In this document: one piece after another, positions 38,424 through 47,115 of the stretch
How the letters are laid out: every line of letters starts with the position of its first letter
How positions within the stretch are numbered: the stretch's first letter is position 1
DNA from: Parvularcula sp. BBD 1991-13
GTDB taxonomy: Bacteria > Pseudomonadota > Alphaproteobacteria > Caulobacterales > Parvularculaceae
Length of the DNA: 64,000 nt
Reading direction: 5' to 3'
NCBI GenBank assembly: GCA_001657385.1
Contig: LYSZ01000004.1
Span: 343,855 to 407,854 of the forward strand
Made by a program: the position numbers and the translations under genes
Notes under the pieces: generated by a model
Database searches by the model: none
Seen by the model: only the letters and a program-made list of their open reading frames with translations
What the model was told of the DNA's origin: nothing

Positions 38424-39203
38424 ATGCCAACGCCTGACCATGAGCCGCGCGCGCCGATAACGGCGGCGATCCTGGCGATCGGGGATGAGCTGCTGTCCGG
38501 GCGCACCCGCGACGCCAATATGCATTACCTTGCAGGCTGGCTCACCGAGCGCGGCGTCGCCCTGCGCGAGGCGCGCTTCGTCGGCGACGATCTCGACGCC
38601 ATCGCCGGGGCGTTGAACGCCTTGCGCGCGGCTTACGATTATGTCTTCACGTCCGGCGGCATCGGTCCGACCCATGACGATATCACCGTTGACGCCATCG
38701 CCGCGGCGCTGGGCGTTCCCGTCGTCACGAACCCCGAGGCGGCCGCCATGATCGCCGCCTGGTACGAGGCGCGCGGCGAAGAGGCGACCGAGGCGCGCCT
38801 GCGCATGGCGCGCATGCCGGAAGGCGCGGCCCTGATCGACAATCCCGTCAGCGGCGCGCCCGGCGTGCGCGTCGGGAACATTTTCGTCATGGCCGGCGTG
38901 CCGCGCATTTTTCAGGGCATGCTGAACGCGGTGGAAGGCGCGATCGAGGGCGGCGCGGTGATCCACGCAAGGGCCGCGACGGCGCCGGCCCTGCCGGAAT
39001 CGAAAATCGCCGACGCCCTGCGCGAAATTCAGGACGGATTGAAGGACGTCGCCCTGGGCAGCTATCCGATCGACGGCGACGAGAAAGGCGTGACGGTGGT
39101 CGCCCGCTCGGAAAGCCCGGCGGCGGCGGCGCGCGCGATCGACGCGGTTTGCGCTGCGATGCGCGCGCTCGGGGTCGAGCCGCTGCTTGAAGACCGAAAG
39201 TGA
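38424..39203 (+). CDS. CinA-like molybdopterin-binding domain protein
   Basis: 259 residues from the ATG at 38424 (GAGGAA upstream). It contains only the MoaB/MogA-type domain of CinA: AILAIGDELLSGRTRDANMHYLAGWL, VFTSGGIGPTHDDITVDAIA and the NPVSGAPGVRVGNIFVMAGVP stretch. The nicotinamide-nucleotide deamidase domain of full CinA is missing, as is common in alphaproteobacteria, where PncC is a separate protein. The domain hydrolyses ADP-ribose or NMN derivatives in studied relatives. sdaA follows after 15 bp. Confidence 0.9.
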   Translation: MPTPDHEPRAPITAAILAIGDELLSGRTRDANMHYLAGWLTERGVALREARFVGDDLDAIAGALNALRAAYDYVFTSGGIGPTHDDITVDAIAAALGVPVVTNPEAAAMIAAWYEARGEEATEARLRMARMPEGAALIDNPVSGAPGVRVGNIFVMAGVPRIFQGMLNAVEGAIEGGAVIHARAATAPALPESKIADALREIQDGLKDVALGSYPIDGDEKGVTVVARSESPAAAARAIDAVCAAMRALGVEPLLEDRK

Positions 39204-39218
39204 CCGGGAAAACATTCT

Positions 39219-40598
39219 ATGCTGAGCGTTTTTGACATCTTTAAAATCGGCATCGGCCCGTCGTCGTCACACACCGTGGGGCCGATGCGCATCGGCAAGC
39301 GATTTCTGGAGGAGGCCGCCGCGCGCGGGGCGCTGGGCCGGGCCGTGCGCGTGAAAGCCGATCTGCATGGTTCGCTTGCGCTTACCGGCGTGGGGCACGG
39401 CTCCGACAAGGCGACGATCCTGGGGTTGATGGGGTTCGAGCCGGACAGGACAGACCCGGACGAGGCCGAAGCCGCTTTCGCCGCCGTTCGGCGCGAAGGG
39501 CGTCTGGCGCTCTGCCAGGGACCCGAAATCGCGTTCGACTACAGCGCCGACATTGATCTGCGCGGTGACGTCATCCCCGATATCCATCCCAACGAGATGC
39601 ATCTTGCGCTTTACGGCGATGACGGCGCGGTTCTCTACGAGCAGGATTATTACTCCGTCGGCGGCGGGTTCATTGCCACGGCGAAGCAACTTTCCGCGCC
39701 TGCCGACGACGACCTGATCGCCCGCCCCCGTCGCGGGGGAAGGGTTTTCGCATCAGCTGCGGAGTTGCTGACATTGTGCGAGCGCGACGGTCTCGCCATC
39801 CATGAACTGATCCTTGAGAACGAGGACGCAATTCGTCTGCGTACGGAAACCGAGCAGGGGCTCGACGCCATATGGGCGGCGATGCGCGACTGTATCGATC
39901 GCGGCCTGCGGACCGAGGGCGTCCTGCCCGGCGGGCTCGCCGTGTCCCGGCGCGCGCCCTCTCTCTACAAGAAACTGCTGGAGGCGCCGCTGGCCAATGA
40001 GCGCGAGCAGTTGTTTGACTGGCTGAACGTTTACGCCATGGCGGTGAACGAGGAAAACGCCGCCGGGGGCCGGGTTGTCACCGCACCGACCAACGGCGCG
40101 GCCGGCATCATTCCCGCGGTCCTGAAACATTACTGCGCGGCGGAGGGTGCGGCGAATCTACGCCATATACGGATCTTTCTCGCGACCGCCGCGGGCATCG
40201 GCATGCTGTACAAACAGCGCGCGTCGATTTCCGGCGCGGAAATGGGCTGCCAGGGCGAAGTCGGCGTCGCCTGCTCCATGGCGGCGGGCGGCCTCGCGGC
40301 GGTATGGGGCGGCGCGGTGCGACAGGTCGAGCGCGCGGCCGAAATCGGCATGGAGCACAATCTCGGCCTGACCTGCGACCCGGTCGGCGGGCTGGTGCAG
40401 ATCCCCTGCATCGAGCGCAACGCCATCGGCGCGGTCAAGGCGGTGAACGCCGCCCGCCTCGCGCTCCGGGCTTCCGAAAGCCACAAGGTGTCGCTCGACC
40501 AGGTGATCGAAACCATGCGCCAGACCGGTCTCGACATGTCGCGGAAATACAAGGAGACAAGCGAGGGCGGGCTCGCTGTGAACGTGGTCGAGTGCTGA
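39219..40598 (+). CDS. sdaA: L-serine ammonia-lyase, iron-sulfur type
   Basis: Deaminates L-serine to pyruvate and ammonia. 459 residues, single-chain SdaA/SdaB type. The N-terminal beta domain begins with [24 protein letters not shown], a hallmark of the family. The alpha domain carries the substrate motif [14 protein letters not shown] and the Fe-S cysteines in [16 protein letters not shown] and [17 protein letters not shown]. It is the last chromosomal protein gene before the tRNA that carries the mobile element. Confidence 0.97.
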   Translation: MLSVFDIFKIGIGPSSSHTVGPMRIGKRFLEEAAARGALGRAVRVKADLHGSLALTGVGHGSDKATILGLMGFEPDRTDPDEAEAAFAAVRREGRLALCQGPEIAFDYSADIDLRGDVIPDIHPNEMHLALYGDDGAVLYEQDYYSVGGGFIATAKQLSAPADDDLIARPRRGGRVFASAAELLTLCERDGLAIHELILENEDAIRLRTETEQGLDAIWAAMRDCIDRGLRTEGVLPGGLAVSRRAPSLYKKLLEAPLANEREQLFDWLNVYAMAVNEENAAGGRVVTAPTNGAAGIIPAVLKHYCAAEGAANLRHIRIFLATAAGIGMLYKQRASISGAEMGCQGEVGVACSMAAGGLAAVWGGAVRQVERAAEIGMEHNLGLTCDPVGGLVQIPCIERNAIGAVKAVNAARLALRASESHKVSLDQVIETMRQTGLDMSRKYKETSEGGLAVNVVEC

Positions 40599-40658
40599 CG
40601 GGCGAGGGTTGGCGGTCTTTTTCCGGCGGCGAGCCCTTTGCTCGGCTGAGGATGGGTG

Positions 40659-42320
40659 CTACATCGGCGCTTCGGATCGACGCGGACGTGGCGGAACCGG
40701 TAGACGCAACAGACTTAAAATCTGTCGAGGGCGACCTCGTGGGGGTTCGAGTCCCCCCGTCCGCACCATACCGGAGTTTTTTTCAAGATCGCCGTAAACC
40801 CCGAAAGGGACAGCGATTTTCCGGTTCAAACAGTCTATAAAGCCATCATCGCGAGAATAGGCTAATTTGTCCGTAAACGCCATTCTTAGTAATAGGCGCT
40901 TATGGGCGTAGCTGCCATTTTCCCATAGATTACAAGGGTTTGAAAAGAAGCCCCACGCTTGCTTGAACATTTCTTCAAATGGTTTTTGCGGTTCAAACAC
41001 TCTGCCGCACCGTTGACGCATCACGGCTTTTTTCGTCTCCAACTTGCCGATCTGGTTTTCGTAAGCCGCGATCACCGACGGGACATCGGTAGCAAGCAAG
41101 CGTTCTGTCAGGCTTTCAATCTTGCGTTCAATGTCAGCGACTTCGCGCCCTAAAGCATCGCGCCTGTGTTCAGCGTCGCCGATGCGCGCATCCCAAAACC
41201 GCTTGAACATATCTTTTGCTAACTCGAACAGGTTAGGGGCCGGACGCAAGCGGCGGACAAGCTCTAAAAACTCGCCTTCGATCTTCTCACGGTTAATGCT
41301 CTTGCCCTTCATCGCGCAGCCGCGATTGTGGCACATGTAGTTTGGATAACGCTTGTTGCGGCCCTTATTCCATCCAGCGGTTAAGACGCCGCCGCAACAT
41401 CCGCAGGTGACGAAGCCGCGCAACGGGAAATCCTGTGAGATATTCGCTTTGGCCGGAGCGAGGGATACGCCGTCAAGCCGCCGGTTTGCTTTTTCCCATG
41501 TGGCCGCGTCAATTAGCGGTTCATGCTGTGCGGGCTGCATGTGAATGCCTCTTGATTTAACGGACAGGAAGCCCGCGTAAGTATCGCGGCGCACCATGTC
41601 GATGACGGTTTGCAAACGAACCTCGCCGATTGTGTTACGCGGGAAATCCGGCTTGGTTTCAAGATAGCGTTTGACTTCAGTGGCCGAAGCAAAGCGCCCG
41701 CAAGCAAGTCCCTCAAACGCCTCGCGCACGTAAGAGGCAAGGGGTTCATCGGGCACAAGCATTTTGCCGCGCCCTTTGATAAGCGTGTATTTATATCCAA
41801 CGGGCGGGTTGGCGGTGTAGTAACCGTCCTTCCATCTCGCGGCGAGGCGGTTACGGGTGGTTTCCGCGTTCTTCTTGCGTTGATGTTCTGCAAAAACCGC
41901 CTGTACCTTCTCAACTGTCCGGCTGTCTGCATCTTCGCGGAACTGAACGCTCGGACATTCCAGCACGCCCCCCGCCGCGATGACCGCTTCGCGCAAATCA
42001 TCGTGAACGCGGGTGTCTCTGGCAAAACGGCTGATGTCGTCAAAGACCACGGCATAAGGATTTTCGGGCGTGGCGTGTTCGCGCAGAAACGCCAACAGGT
42101 CGCGCATACCTTCCCGTTCGAGATCGCCGCCGGACACGCCCTCGTCAATAAAGAAATCTTCAACGCTATAGTTTTTCGATTTTGCGTGATCGCGGCAGCG
42201 CGTAAGCTGGCTCTTGATGCCAGAGCCTTCCTTGACCTGTTTTTTAGAAGAGACGCGGGCGTACAAAACGCATTTTGCAATCTCGGGTGCGGTGTGTTGT
42301 TCTGATAAAAATGGATTCAT
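40659..42320 (-). CDS. large serine recombinase (integrase)
   Basis: 553 residues in the open frame. The N-terminal resolvase domain has VLYARVSSKKQVKEGSGIKSQ, with the catalytic Ser in ARVSS, and SRFARDTR. The recombinase domain (about 170-290) has NPPVGYKY. A zinc-ribbon domain follows (GFVTCGCCGGVLTAGW to YMCHNRGCA), then a coiled coil (about 385-440). It catalyses integration and excision of the element. The last 36 or so codons run antisense through tRNA-Leu and beyond it, so the C-terminal tail is made of tRNA sequence plus chromosome. The start overlaps the stop of the upstream small gene (ATGA). Confidence 0.93.
   Translation of the reverse strand: MNPFLSEQHTAPEIAKCVLYARVSSKKQVKEGSGIKSQLTRCRDHAKSKNYSVEDFFIDEGVSGGDLEREGMRDLLAFLREHATPENPYAVVFDDISRFARDTRVHDDLREAVIAAGGVLECPSVQFREDADSRTVEKVQAVFAEHQRKKNAETTRNRLAARWKDGYYTANPPVGYKYTLIKGRGKMLVPDEPLASYVREAFEGLACGRFASATEVKRYLETKPDFPRNTIGEVRLQTVIDMVRRDTYAGFLSVKSRGIHMQPAQHEPLIDAATWEKANRRLDGVSLAPAKANISQDFPLRGFVTCGCCGGVLTAGWNKGRNKRYPNYMCHNRGCAMKGKSINREKIEGEFLELVRRLRPAPNLFELAKDMFKRFWDARIGDAEHRRDALGREVADIERKIESLTERLLATDVPSVIAAYENQIGKLETKKAVMRQRCGRVFEPQKPFEEMFKQAWGFFSNPCNLWENGSYAHKRLLLRMAFTDKLAYSRDDGFIDCLNRKIAVPFGVYGDLEKNSGMVRTGGLEPPRGRPRQILSLLRLPVPPRPRRSEAPM
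40682..40768 (+). tRNA. tRNA-Leu (UAA anticodon)
   Basis: An 87-nt class II tRNA with encoded CCA. The acceptor stem GCGGACG (40682-40688) pairs with CGTCCGC (40758-40764), with discriminator A and CCA at 40766-40768. The anticodon stem-loop CAGAC-TTAAAA-TCTG gives anticodon TAA, and the T arm contains GGTTCGAGTCC. A long variable arm is present (GAGGGCGACCTC). It reads UUA/UUG codons. Its 3' end is the probable integration site of the element to the right. Confidence 0.97.
40748..40790. other. probable left attachment junction (att) at the tRNA-Leu 3' end
   Basis: The chromosomal gene order stops at the tRNA, and 1-2 kb of recombinase coding sequence begins directly after it. The exact crossover point cannot be fixed, because the other end of the element and an empty site are not in the window. 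No second copy of the tRNA 3' end is found up to position 64000. Confidence 0.5.
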
Positions 42321-42694
42321 GAATCTCTCTCTTTCGCCGCAGCGAAAAAGGCGGCATTCGGGTCAATAATATTGGTTGAATATTGCTCTAAGTATAGCGG
42401 ATTTCCGGGGTTTTTAGAAGAAAAATCACCCGTTTTATCCCGCGTTTTCTTGCCGTCTTTACACGCAATTTGACCGGGCGCGATCCCGAAGCCGAGATCG
42501 ACAAACCCCATCATGATACTTGCCAAAGCGGCTATGAGTTCGCGCTTCTGATCGTCGCTGATGTCGTAATCTGAGAGGTATTTTTCGTAATATTCAAAAT
42601 CAATGGTGACGACTGGCGGGCCATCTGATTGATCTTTGTGCTGTGTTTTATGGGGTGCTGTCTTTTGTCTGTCTGCCTTTGTCCGTTCTTTCAA
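42317..42694 (-). CDS. hypothetical protein coupled to the serine recombinase
   Basis: 125 residues, not recognised. The N-terminal 25 residues are basic and polar (KADRQKTAPHKTQHKDQ). A helical middle follows (FEYYEKYLSDYDISDDQKRELIAALASIMMGFVDLGFGI), and the C-terminal tail is Asn/Asp-rich. There is no membrane segment. Its TGA overlaps the ATG of the recombinase, so it is translated together with it; a recombination directionality or accessory factor is possible, based only on position. Confidence 0.65.
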   Translation of the reverse strand: MKERTKADRQKTAPHKTQHKDQSDGPPVVTIDFEYYEKYLSDYDISDDQKRELIAALASIMMGFVDLGFGIAPGQIACKDGKKTRDKTGDFSSKNPGNPLYLEQYSTNIIDPNAAFFAAAKERDS

Positions 42695-42833
42695 TGCCTG
42701 TGATCCTTTTATCTCAAGAGCTATCCATAGTTTTCGTCCTTTCCTCTTCGCTTGAACAAAACAAGAACATCCTTATACGTTCTTTTTTTGATTTGCTCAA
42801 GAAGAATCTATTTTCCGGCCCGGCAGTCCGGGC

Positions 42834-43133
42834 CTACCTATCCCGTTCAGGTTCACGGCCCGCCGCTTTTTCTTCCTTGCGGATTTCGCTCCACATCTCG
42901 CGCAACTCGTCTATGCGATCCAGCGCCTTTTCGGAGATACGCGAAACCCGGAGCAATTCATTAGAGGAGAATTGATTGGTTTCGCGCCATTCGCCGTTTC
43001 TGTCCTTGTAGGAGCGCGCAATCGTTACATCGAATGCGCGTCCGGTCTTGCCGCTGTCGCTTTTATAGTCGCGGCCCCAGATGGTCGCTTTCAGGGCGCC
43101 ATCGCGGATCGTGTCGTCCGGTCGTTTCGTCAT
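42834..43133 (-). CDS. small conserved plasmid/element protein
   Basis: 99 residues. The core DGALKATIWGRDYKSDSGKTGRAFDVTIARSYKD resembles small proteins common on proteobacterial plasmids and integrative elements that have no assigned function. A beta-rich first half is followed by a helical, charged second half (LRVSRISEKALDRIDELREMW). A 7-bp GC hairpin (42817-42834) directly follows the stop codon on the minus strand and may end the transcript. Confidence 0.65.
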   Translation of the reverse strand: MTKRPDDTIRDGALKATIWGRDYKSDSGKTGRAFDVTIARSYKDRNGEWRETNQFSSNELLRVSRISEKALDRIDELREMWSEIRKEEKAAGREPERDR

Positions 43134-43182
43134 AGGCTTGTCCTTTCATGCTGGTGACGATGGTATGAAATTGAAAAAAGGG

Positions 43183-43953
43183 TCAGCGCCGTTGAAACGT
43201 CATTTCAAAGGCGGGCGGCAAATCGTGATCGCGGATAAACGCGGCCATCATGGCGCGTTGCAGCCGGGCGTTCTGGCGCAGCAGAATGAAACGGTCCCAT
43301 GCGTTCAGCCCGTCCGTGCGGCGCAACCTGGCGCGGGTCTGCGCAAGCGACAACACAAGGCTTTCGGCGTCTTGCGCGAGCGGCGGCATGGCGGGCGTAT
43401 CGGCGGAAGGCGCAGGCGGCGCGGTGACGAGCGCTTCAAACTCTTCCGGCTCGTAAGTCTCGCCCTGATGCTCAATGACGACACTAGCAATGTCAGGCAG
43501 TTTTTCGCCCCGGCCGTAACTCCAGCCGTGAATCATGTCCTTGCCCGTTTCATCGAAAGTCGTAATCGGCGCAAGCACACGGTCCCACCCGGCGGCGATA
43601 GCGGCCTCGTTTTCAAGGCAGTTTTGAAAAAACCCCAGATCGCCGCCGCGCCCCGAAGGGCTTGCAACTCCGCGAGGGTGGGAATGCCAGAACCCGAGAA
43701 CGTAAAGCCCGTTCGGTTCCCATTCGTTGAGCACCACCCAGTTCATCATGTCGGCGTCGATGTCCACATGCGCGCCGCCGCTCTGATAACGTCCGTTCTT
43801 TTTAAGCGGCGGGCAGAATTTAAACTCGGTAATCAGCATCGGATCATCGAGCCGACCGCCGAGGATCGCCGCCGTTTCCGGCGGGTGCTTGGCGATGGTT
43901 CGTTTGTAATCGCGATAGACACGCGGCGTCATGCGGATAAGATTTTTATCCAT
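43183..43953 (-). CDS. JAB/JAMM-domain metallopeptidase-like protein
   Basis: 256 residues. The N-terminal JAB domain (about 5-150) has the conserved Glu in HPPETAAILGG (Glu26) and the metal motif GFWHSHPRGVASPSGRGGD, with His90, His92, Ser100 and Asp105. In the canonical motif two residues lie between Ser and Asp; here there are four, so the metal site may be slightly rearranged. The C-terminal part (about 185-256) is helical with a charged AQTRARLRR segment. JAB peptidases next to E1-like enzymes typically process or remove ubiquitin-like tags. It follows the E2-like candidate by 12 bp. Confidence 0.88.
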   Translation of the reverse strand: MDKNLIRMTPRVYRDYKRTIAKHPPETAAILGGRLDDPMLITEFKFCPPLKKNGRYQSGGAHVDIDADMMNWVVLNEWEPNGLYVLGFWHSHPRGVASPSGRGGDLGFFQNCLENEAAIAAGWDRVLAPITTFDETGKDMIHGWSYGRGEKLPDIASVVIEHQGETYEPEEFEALVTAPPAPSADTPAMPPLAQDAESLVLSLAQTRARLRRTDGLNAWDRFILLRQNARLQRAMMAAFIRDHDLPPAFEMTFQRR

Positions 43954-43965
43954 TGGATATGCTCC

Positions 43966-44421
43966 TTATGCGGTTAGAATTTCCCCGGTGCGAATGTAAT
44001 GTTCGGTATAGTAAGACCACGCCCGCGCATCTTCTTTCGCTTGAGTGAAAGTGAGGGGCGGGATTTTGGTACAGACGTAATAGATAAGTTGCTGCCTGTC
44101 GTGGTAGCGGTGCGTCGCGTGATTAGTAGTCGATAAGCTTCCGTAGGAAGGGTGCGCCAGAATATAGATGCGGTAGCCCACGCCTATACGAAGCGCCTGA
44201 AACTCAAACAGCATCCCGTTCTTGTGAAACCCGATCCAGCCCGGCGGGCGCTTGCCGTATTGCGTAGGTTTGGCGTGCGTAGTCGGCTCTGAATTCCTAT
44301 GCATAATCGCTCCGCAGATTTGCCTTAACAGCGCAATGAAAGACCCTGCATGTGCAAGCGCTAGTTTAAAAAGAACAAAGACCGAAAGCGTCAATACGCC
44401 GCGAATGATAAGGTCTTCCAT
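43966..44421 (-). CDS. membrane-anchored small protein, candidate E2-like conjugating factor
   Basis: 151 residues. An N-terminal membrane helix (about 7-33) and a polar linker are followed by a compact domain: beta strands in WIGFHKNGMLFEFQALRIG and YRIYILAHPSYG, a single conserved-looking Cys at 117 in IYYVCTKIPP, then helix AKEDARAWSYYTEHYIRTG. The order His90-Pro91, Cys117, then Trp135 on a helix is what prokaryotic E2-like proteins show. I cannot prove the family from sequence alone. Its place between the E1-like and JAB genes is the main support. Alternative: an unrelated element-specific membrane protein. Confidence 0.55.
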   Translation of the reverse strand: MEDLIIRGVLTLSVFVLFKLALAHAGSFIALLRQICGAIMHRNSEPTTHAKPTQYGKRPPGWIGFHKNGMLFEFQALRIGVGYRIYILAHPSYGSLSTTNHATHRYHDRQQLIYYVCTKIPPLTFTQAKEDARAWSYYTEHYIRTGEILTA

Positions 44422-44484
44422 GCCTGCATTCCGATTGCGCCGCCGCGTCCCGCTTCACTGGAACGCAGCGGCTGGTTTATGTTT

Positions 44485-44679
44485 TCAGGCCGCGCAAAGA
44501 CGGCCCACCGATACGGGGCCTTTGCGTTCGCTCTGCGCGGGAACCCGTGCGGAACGCTCTGTATTGAGAGTTTCACGGACTTCCTCGAAATTAGCGTCGA
44601 TCACGGGATCGTAATGCTCCATTTGAACGCCGCTTTGCGCTGGGCGGCGAGTAGTTGAAAACGGTTTGACATTGCTCAT
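44485..44679 (-). CDS. small hypothetical protein in the E1/JAB cassette
   Basis: 64 residues from the ATG at 44679, which overlaps the stop codon of the ThiF-like gene (ATGA), so it is translationally coupled. The sequence is polar, with a likely helix in DANFEEVRETLNTERSARV and a C-terminus ending VGRLCAA. Size and position would fit a modifier protein, but no beta-grasp pattern and no C-terminal diglycine are visible. An adaptor role is equally possible. Confidence 0.5.
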   Translation of the reverse strand: MSNVKPFSTTRRPAQSGVQMEHYDPVIDANFEEVRETLNTERSARVPAQSERKGPVSVGRLCAA

Positions 44680-45566
44680 GCCTGTTTTCCTTTCGGTGCG
44701 CCGCAATCATCTGACCCCGTTGCGGCGTCGGGGCTGGCGCCACAATCGGCGCATACAAAGCCGGGCGGTAAGTCACGCGGCCATTGTCTTGAGGTAAAAA
44801 GACCGAAGCCTTGCGGCGTATCGGCGAAGGCTTCATCGCCTGCCGCGGCGTAAGCCGGGTCGATCCGCGTAATCAGCAGCGGGTTTTTGATAAAGCGCCG
44901 GGCAAGGTTGGGATTGCCTAGTGAAGAACCGGCGCGCATATGCAACAGCGACACAATCAGATGCCCGAGCAGTGCATTACGCAGTTCGGCCTGAAAGATT
45001 TGCGAATTGATTTTCGCCGGGTCCTGATAGCCGTTTGCAAACGCCTGATAACGCGGGAAGGTGTAACAGCGCTGGCACCCGCGCCCGGCTTCAACAGCGT
45101 CCCTGAACGTGCCGACGATCTCGACGGCGGACCCGTTCGGATAGCCGCCTGCGAAAATCATGTCGATCTTGCGCTTACAGGCGATACGGTTCAGCCCGGC
45201 CTGCACCATGAAGTCATCGGTCATCGCCAGAACGAGATCGCAGCCGAACATCCGCGCTGCGTGATCGGCCCGCAAGGATTCCACCTTGCCGACAATCGGC
45301 GTCACCTTGCATTCGGGATTAATGGCGGCGATTTGATCGGCCAGCGCATGAACCTTGTAGCGGCCTGTTTCATGTACGCCATAGGCTTGCGTCGCCGGGT
45401 TGGTTGCCGACACCGTATCGAAATCGCAAATGGTCAGTTTGCCGATGCCGAGCCGGGCGAGATTGACATAGAGGCTGGCCGCGCCGCCCGCTCCGATCCC
45501 CGCAATGGACGCCCCGCGCATCACCTCCAGATCAATCAACCCGTCAAGACGTTTGAAATCAATCAT
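44676..45566 (-). CDS. ThiF/E1-like adenylyltransferase
   Basis: 296 residues. The Rossmann ATP site begins with SIAGIGAGGAAS (GIGAGG at 23-28), then ICDFDTVSATNPATQAYG, the E1 D-x-D-x-V-x-x-x-N pattern with Thr in place of the usual Arg before Gln. The downstream Asp is in AMTDDFMVQAGLN. Two Cys pairs, CQRC (164-167) and CADC (272-275), probably bind zinc as in MoeB/ThiF. No separate catalytic-Cys domain is visible. It would activate a protein C-terminus by adenylation. It overlaps the coupling-protein gene upstream by 8 bp and the 64-residue gene downstream. Confidence 0.9.
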   Translation of the reverse strand: MIDFKRLDGLIDLEVMRGASIAGIGAGGAASLYVNLARLGIGKLTICDFDTVSATNPATQAYGVHETGRYKVHALADQIAAINPECKVTPIVGKVESLRADHAARMFGCDLVLAMTDDFMVQAGLNRIACKRKIDMIFAGGYPNGSAVEIVGTFRDAVEAGRGCQRCYTFPRYQAFANGYQDPAKINSQIFQAELRNALLGHLIVSLLHMRAGSSLGNPNLARRFIKNPLLITRIDPAYAAAGDEAFADTPQGFGLFTSRQWPRDLPPGFVCADCGASPDAATGSDDCGAPKGKQA

Positions 45567-47115
45567 CGCCGCCCCCTGTATTTTCCGTCACAGGCGCGTG
45601 GCGGTTTGAATCATCGAGATAGGCGTCGCTTAACTGCTCGGCATAGGGATAGATTTCATACCACGCGGCTTTCTCGGTCAGGACGAGACCGGGCAGCGCC
45701 TTGCATTCGATGATCACCTTGTTGTCCATGTCCCCGCCCTCGAAAACGAGTTCGGCTACATGCAGATTGGGAACCTGTGTTTCCGATATGCTTCTGGCGA
45801 CACTGTTGGGACTGGCGGGGTTATCGCTGAAGGATTGCGTAAAGACGGCCTTGACGCCGGATTTTTCGCTGAGTTCCCGCGCAACCTCGTAAGGCGGCGA
45901 CAGCCAAATATTCGTTCCCGCCATCGCCTCAATGTCCTTGGCGAGCGTCGCGCCGTAGCGGTCAATCGTCGCCTGGCGCGATTGCGTCATGGTCACGGTG
46001 CGGATTTTACGCTTGCGATAGGCCCGCAGGCATTTAATCAAGATCCGGCTCTTGGGGATTTGCGAAAATTCATCGGCCAGAACGAGCGTGTAGCGATTGC
46101 CCGACGCCCCGGCGATCCGCTCGATCATCGAGGACAGCATAAGCGAGATATACGCCCCGCCGCTTTCCAGCTTCGTGCCGTCGATCATCAGGTAAACATC
46201 AAGCGGCGCAGCGCCGTTCTTGGCGTCCGCCGGATCGAAACTGGACAGGCGCGTGACCCCGTCATAGGGCGAACCCGGTTCAAAAATGCTCAGCGGTTCG
46301 CACGCCTTTTCAAATTTCCATTCAAGCTGTTTAAAGGCTTCGGCGTTCAGTTCCGCTTGCAGCTTGAGCACCCGGCGAAGCGGATATTCTTCGGAGGCGT
46401 TCGCGCCAATGTCGTCCAGAATGTCCTGAACGGCGCGCATGAGGAAGCGGTAAAGACCGCCGGGGAAACACTGGTCCGGACGGTCCTTGCCGAGAAAGAC
46501 CAGCGCCATGGCGGCGATTTCACGCGCCGCGATGTCGATCCATTCGCTCGATGAGCCTTTTTTACCCGGCGTGTCGGGCACGAGGATGAAAGCAAGATCA
46601 CGCGCAAGCTCGATAGCGCCGTGAACGTCCCTTATCATGAGCGCCGCAACGATCGGATCGAACGGATTATAGAACGAGGTTTGCAGCCCATAGAGACTGG
46701 CCGCGTTCAGAAAGACGGAGCGATGCCCGCGGCTTTCCCGGTACGGCGCAACGCCCCGCGCATACTCGCAATCGACATCAATGAAAACGGCGCTGCCCTG
46801 CCACTCGGCAGCCATCGGAAACCCCGCCGACATGGACTTTTGCGAGCCGGGACCGCCTGTGATGTTAATTGGCCTGTCCGAGTTGTCGTAAATTAAATCA
46901 CCGTCGATTTGACCAACAGGAAGACCATGCGGGCCGCATTCGAGCATCCCGGCCTTGATCGCGTCTTTCAGCATCGCGAGTCGCCCTCTGGACAGCGCCC
47001 CGGATTTTTCCATGGCCCTGATCGCCCGGTTCGCCTGCCGCGATTGCCGCCGCAGCCGCGCCGCCGGGTTGCGCGCCCCCGCCTCATTCATCTGCTTAAA
47101 GAGATATTTGAACAT
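45559..47115 (-). CDS. VirD4/TraG-like type IV coupling protein, membrane-helix-free
   Basis: 518 residues. A conjugative coupling ATPase that brings the relaxase-DNA complex to a secretion channel. The Walker A region is GGPGSQKS (87-94), with Gln where Gly normally precedes Lys. Walker B is VLADEFSQIPKS (Asp348, Glu349). Family segments SFYNPFDP and KRKIRTVTMTQSRQATIDRYG are present. VirD4 proteins usually begin with membrane helices; here the N-terminus is a basic, soluble stretch, and the adjacent 141-residue membrane protein, sharing one base of the stop/start, probably supplies the anchor. Confidence 0.85.
   Translation of the reverse strand: MFKYLFKQMNEAGARNPAARLRRQSRQANRAIRAMEKSGALSRGRLAMLKDAIKAGMLECGPHGLPVGQIDGDLIYDNSDRPINITGGPGSQKSMSAGFPMAAEWQGSAVFIDVDCEYARGVAPYRESRGHRSVFLNAASLYGLQTSFYNPFDPIVAALMIRDVHGAIELARDLAFILVPDTPGKKGSSSEWIDIAAREIAAMALVFLGKDRPDQCFPGGLYRFLMRAVQDILDDIGANASEEYPLRRVLKLQAELNAEAFKQLEWKFEKACEPLSIFEPGSPYDGVTRLSSFDPADAKNGAAPLDVYLMIDGTKLESGGAYISLMLSSMIERIAGASGNRYTLVLADEFSQIPKSRILIKCLRAYRKRKIRTVTMTQSRQATIDRYGATLAKDIEAMAGTNIWLSPPYEVARELSEKSGVKAVFTQSFSDNPASPNSVARSISETQVPNLHVAELVFEGGDMDNKVIIECKALPGLVLTEKAAWYEIYPYAEQLSDAYLDDSNRHAPVTENTGGGDD

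Noticed and set aside
40659..40768. C-terminal tail of the serine recombinase as a functional domain
   Set aside because: It is the antisense translation of tRNA-Leu, a known artefact of integration at tRNA genes.
43183..45566. Assignment of the E1/JAB genes to the PRTRC cassette
   Set aside because: The ThiF-like protein does not match the PRTRC ThiF pattern, and PRTRC-C-like beta-grasp and ParB-related genes are absent.
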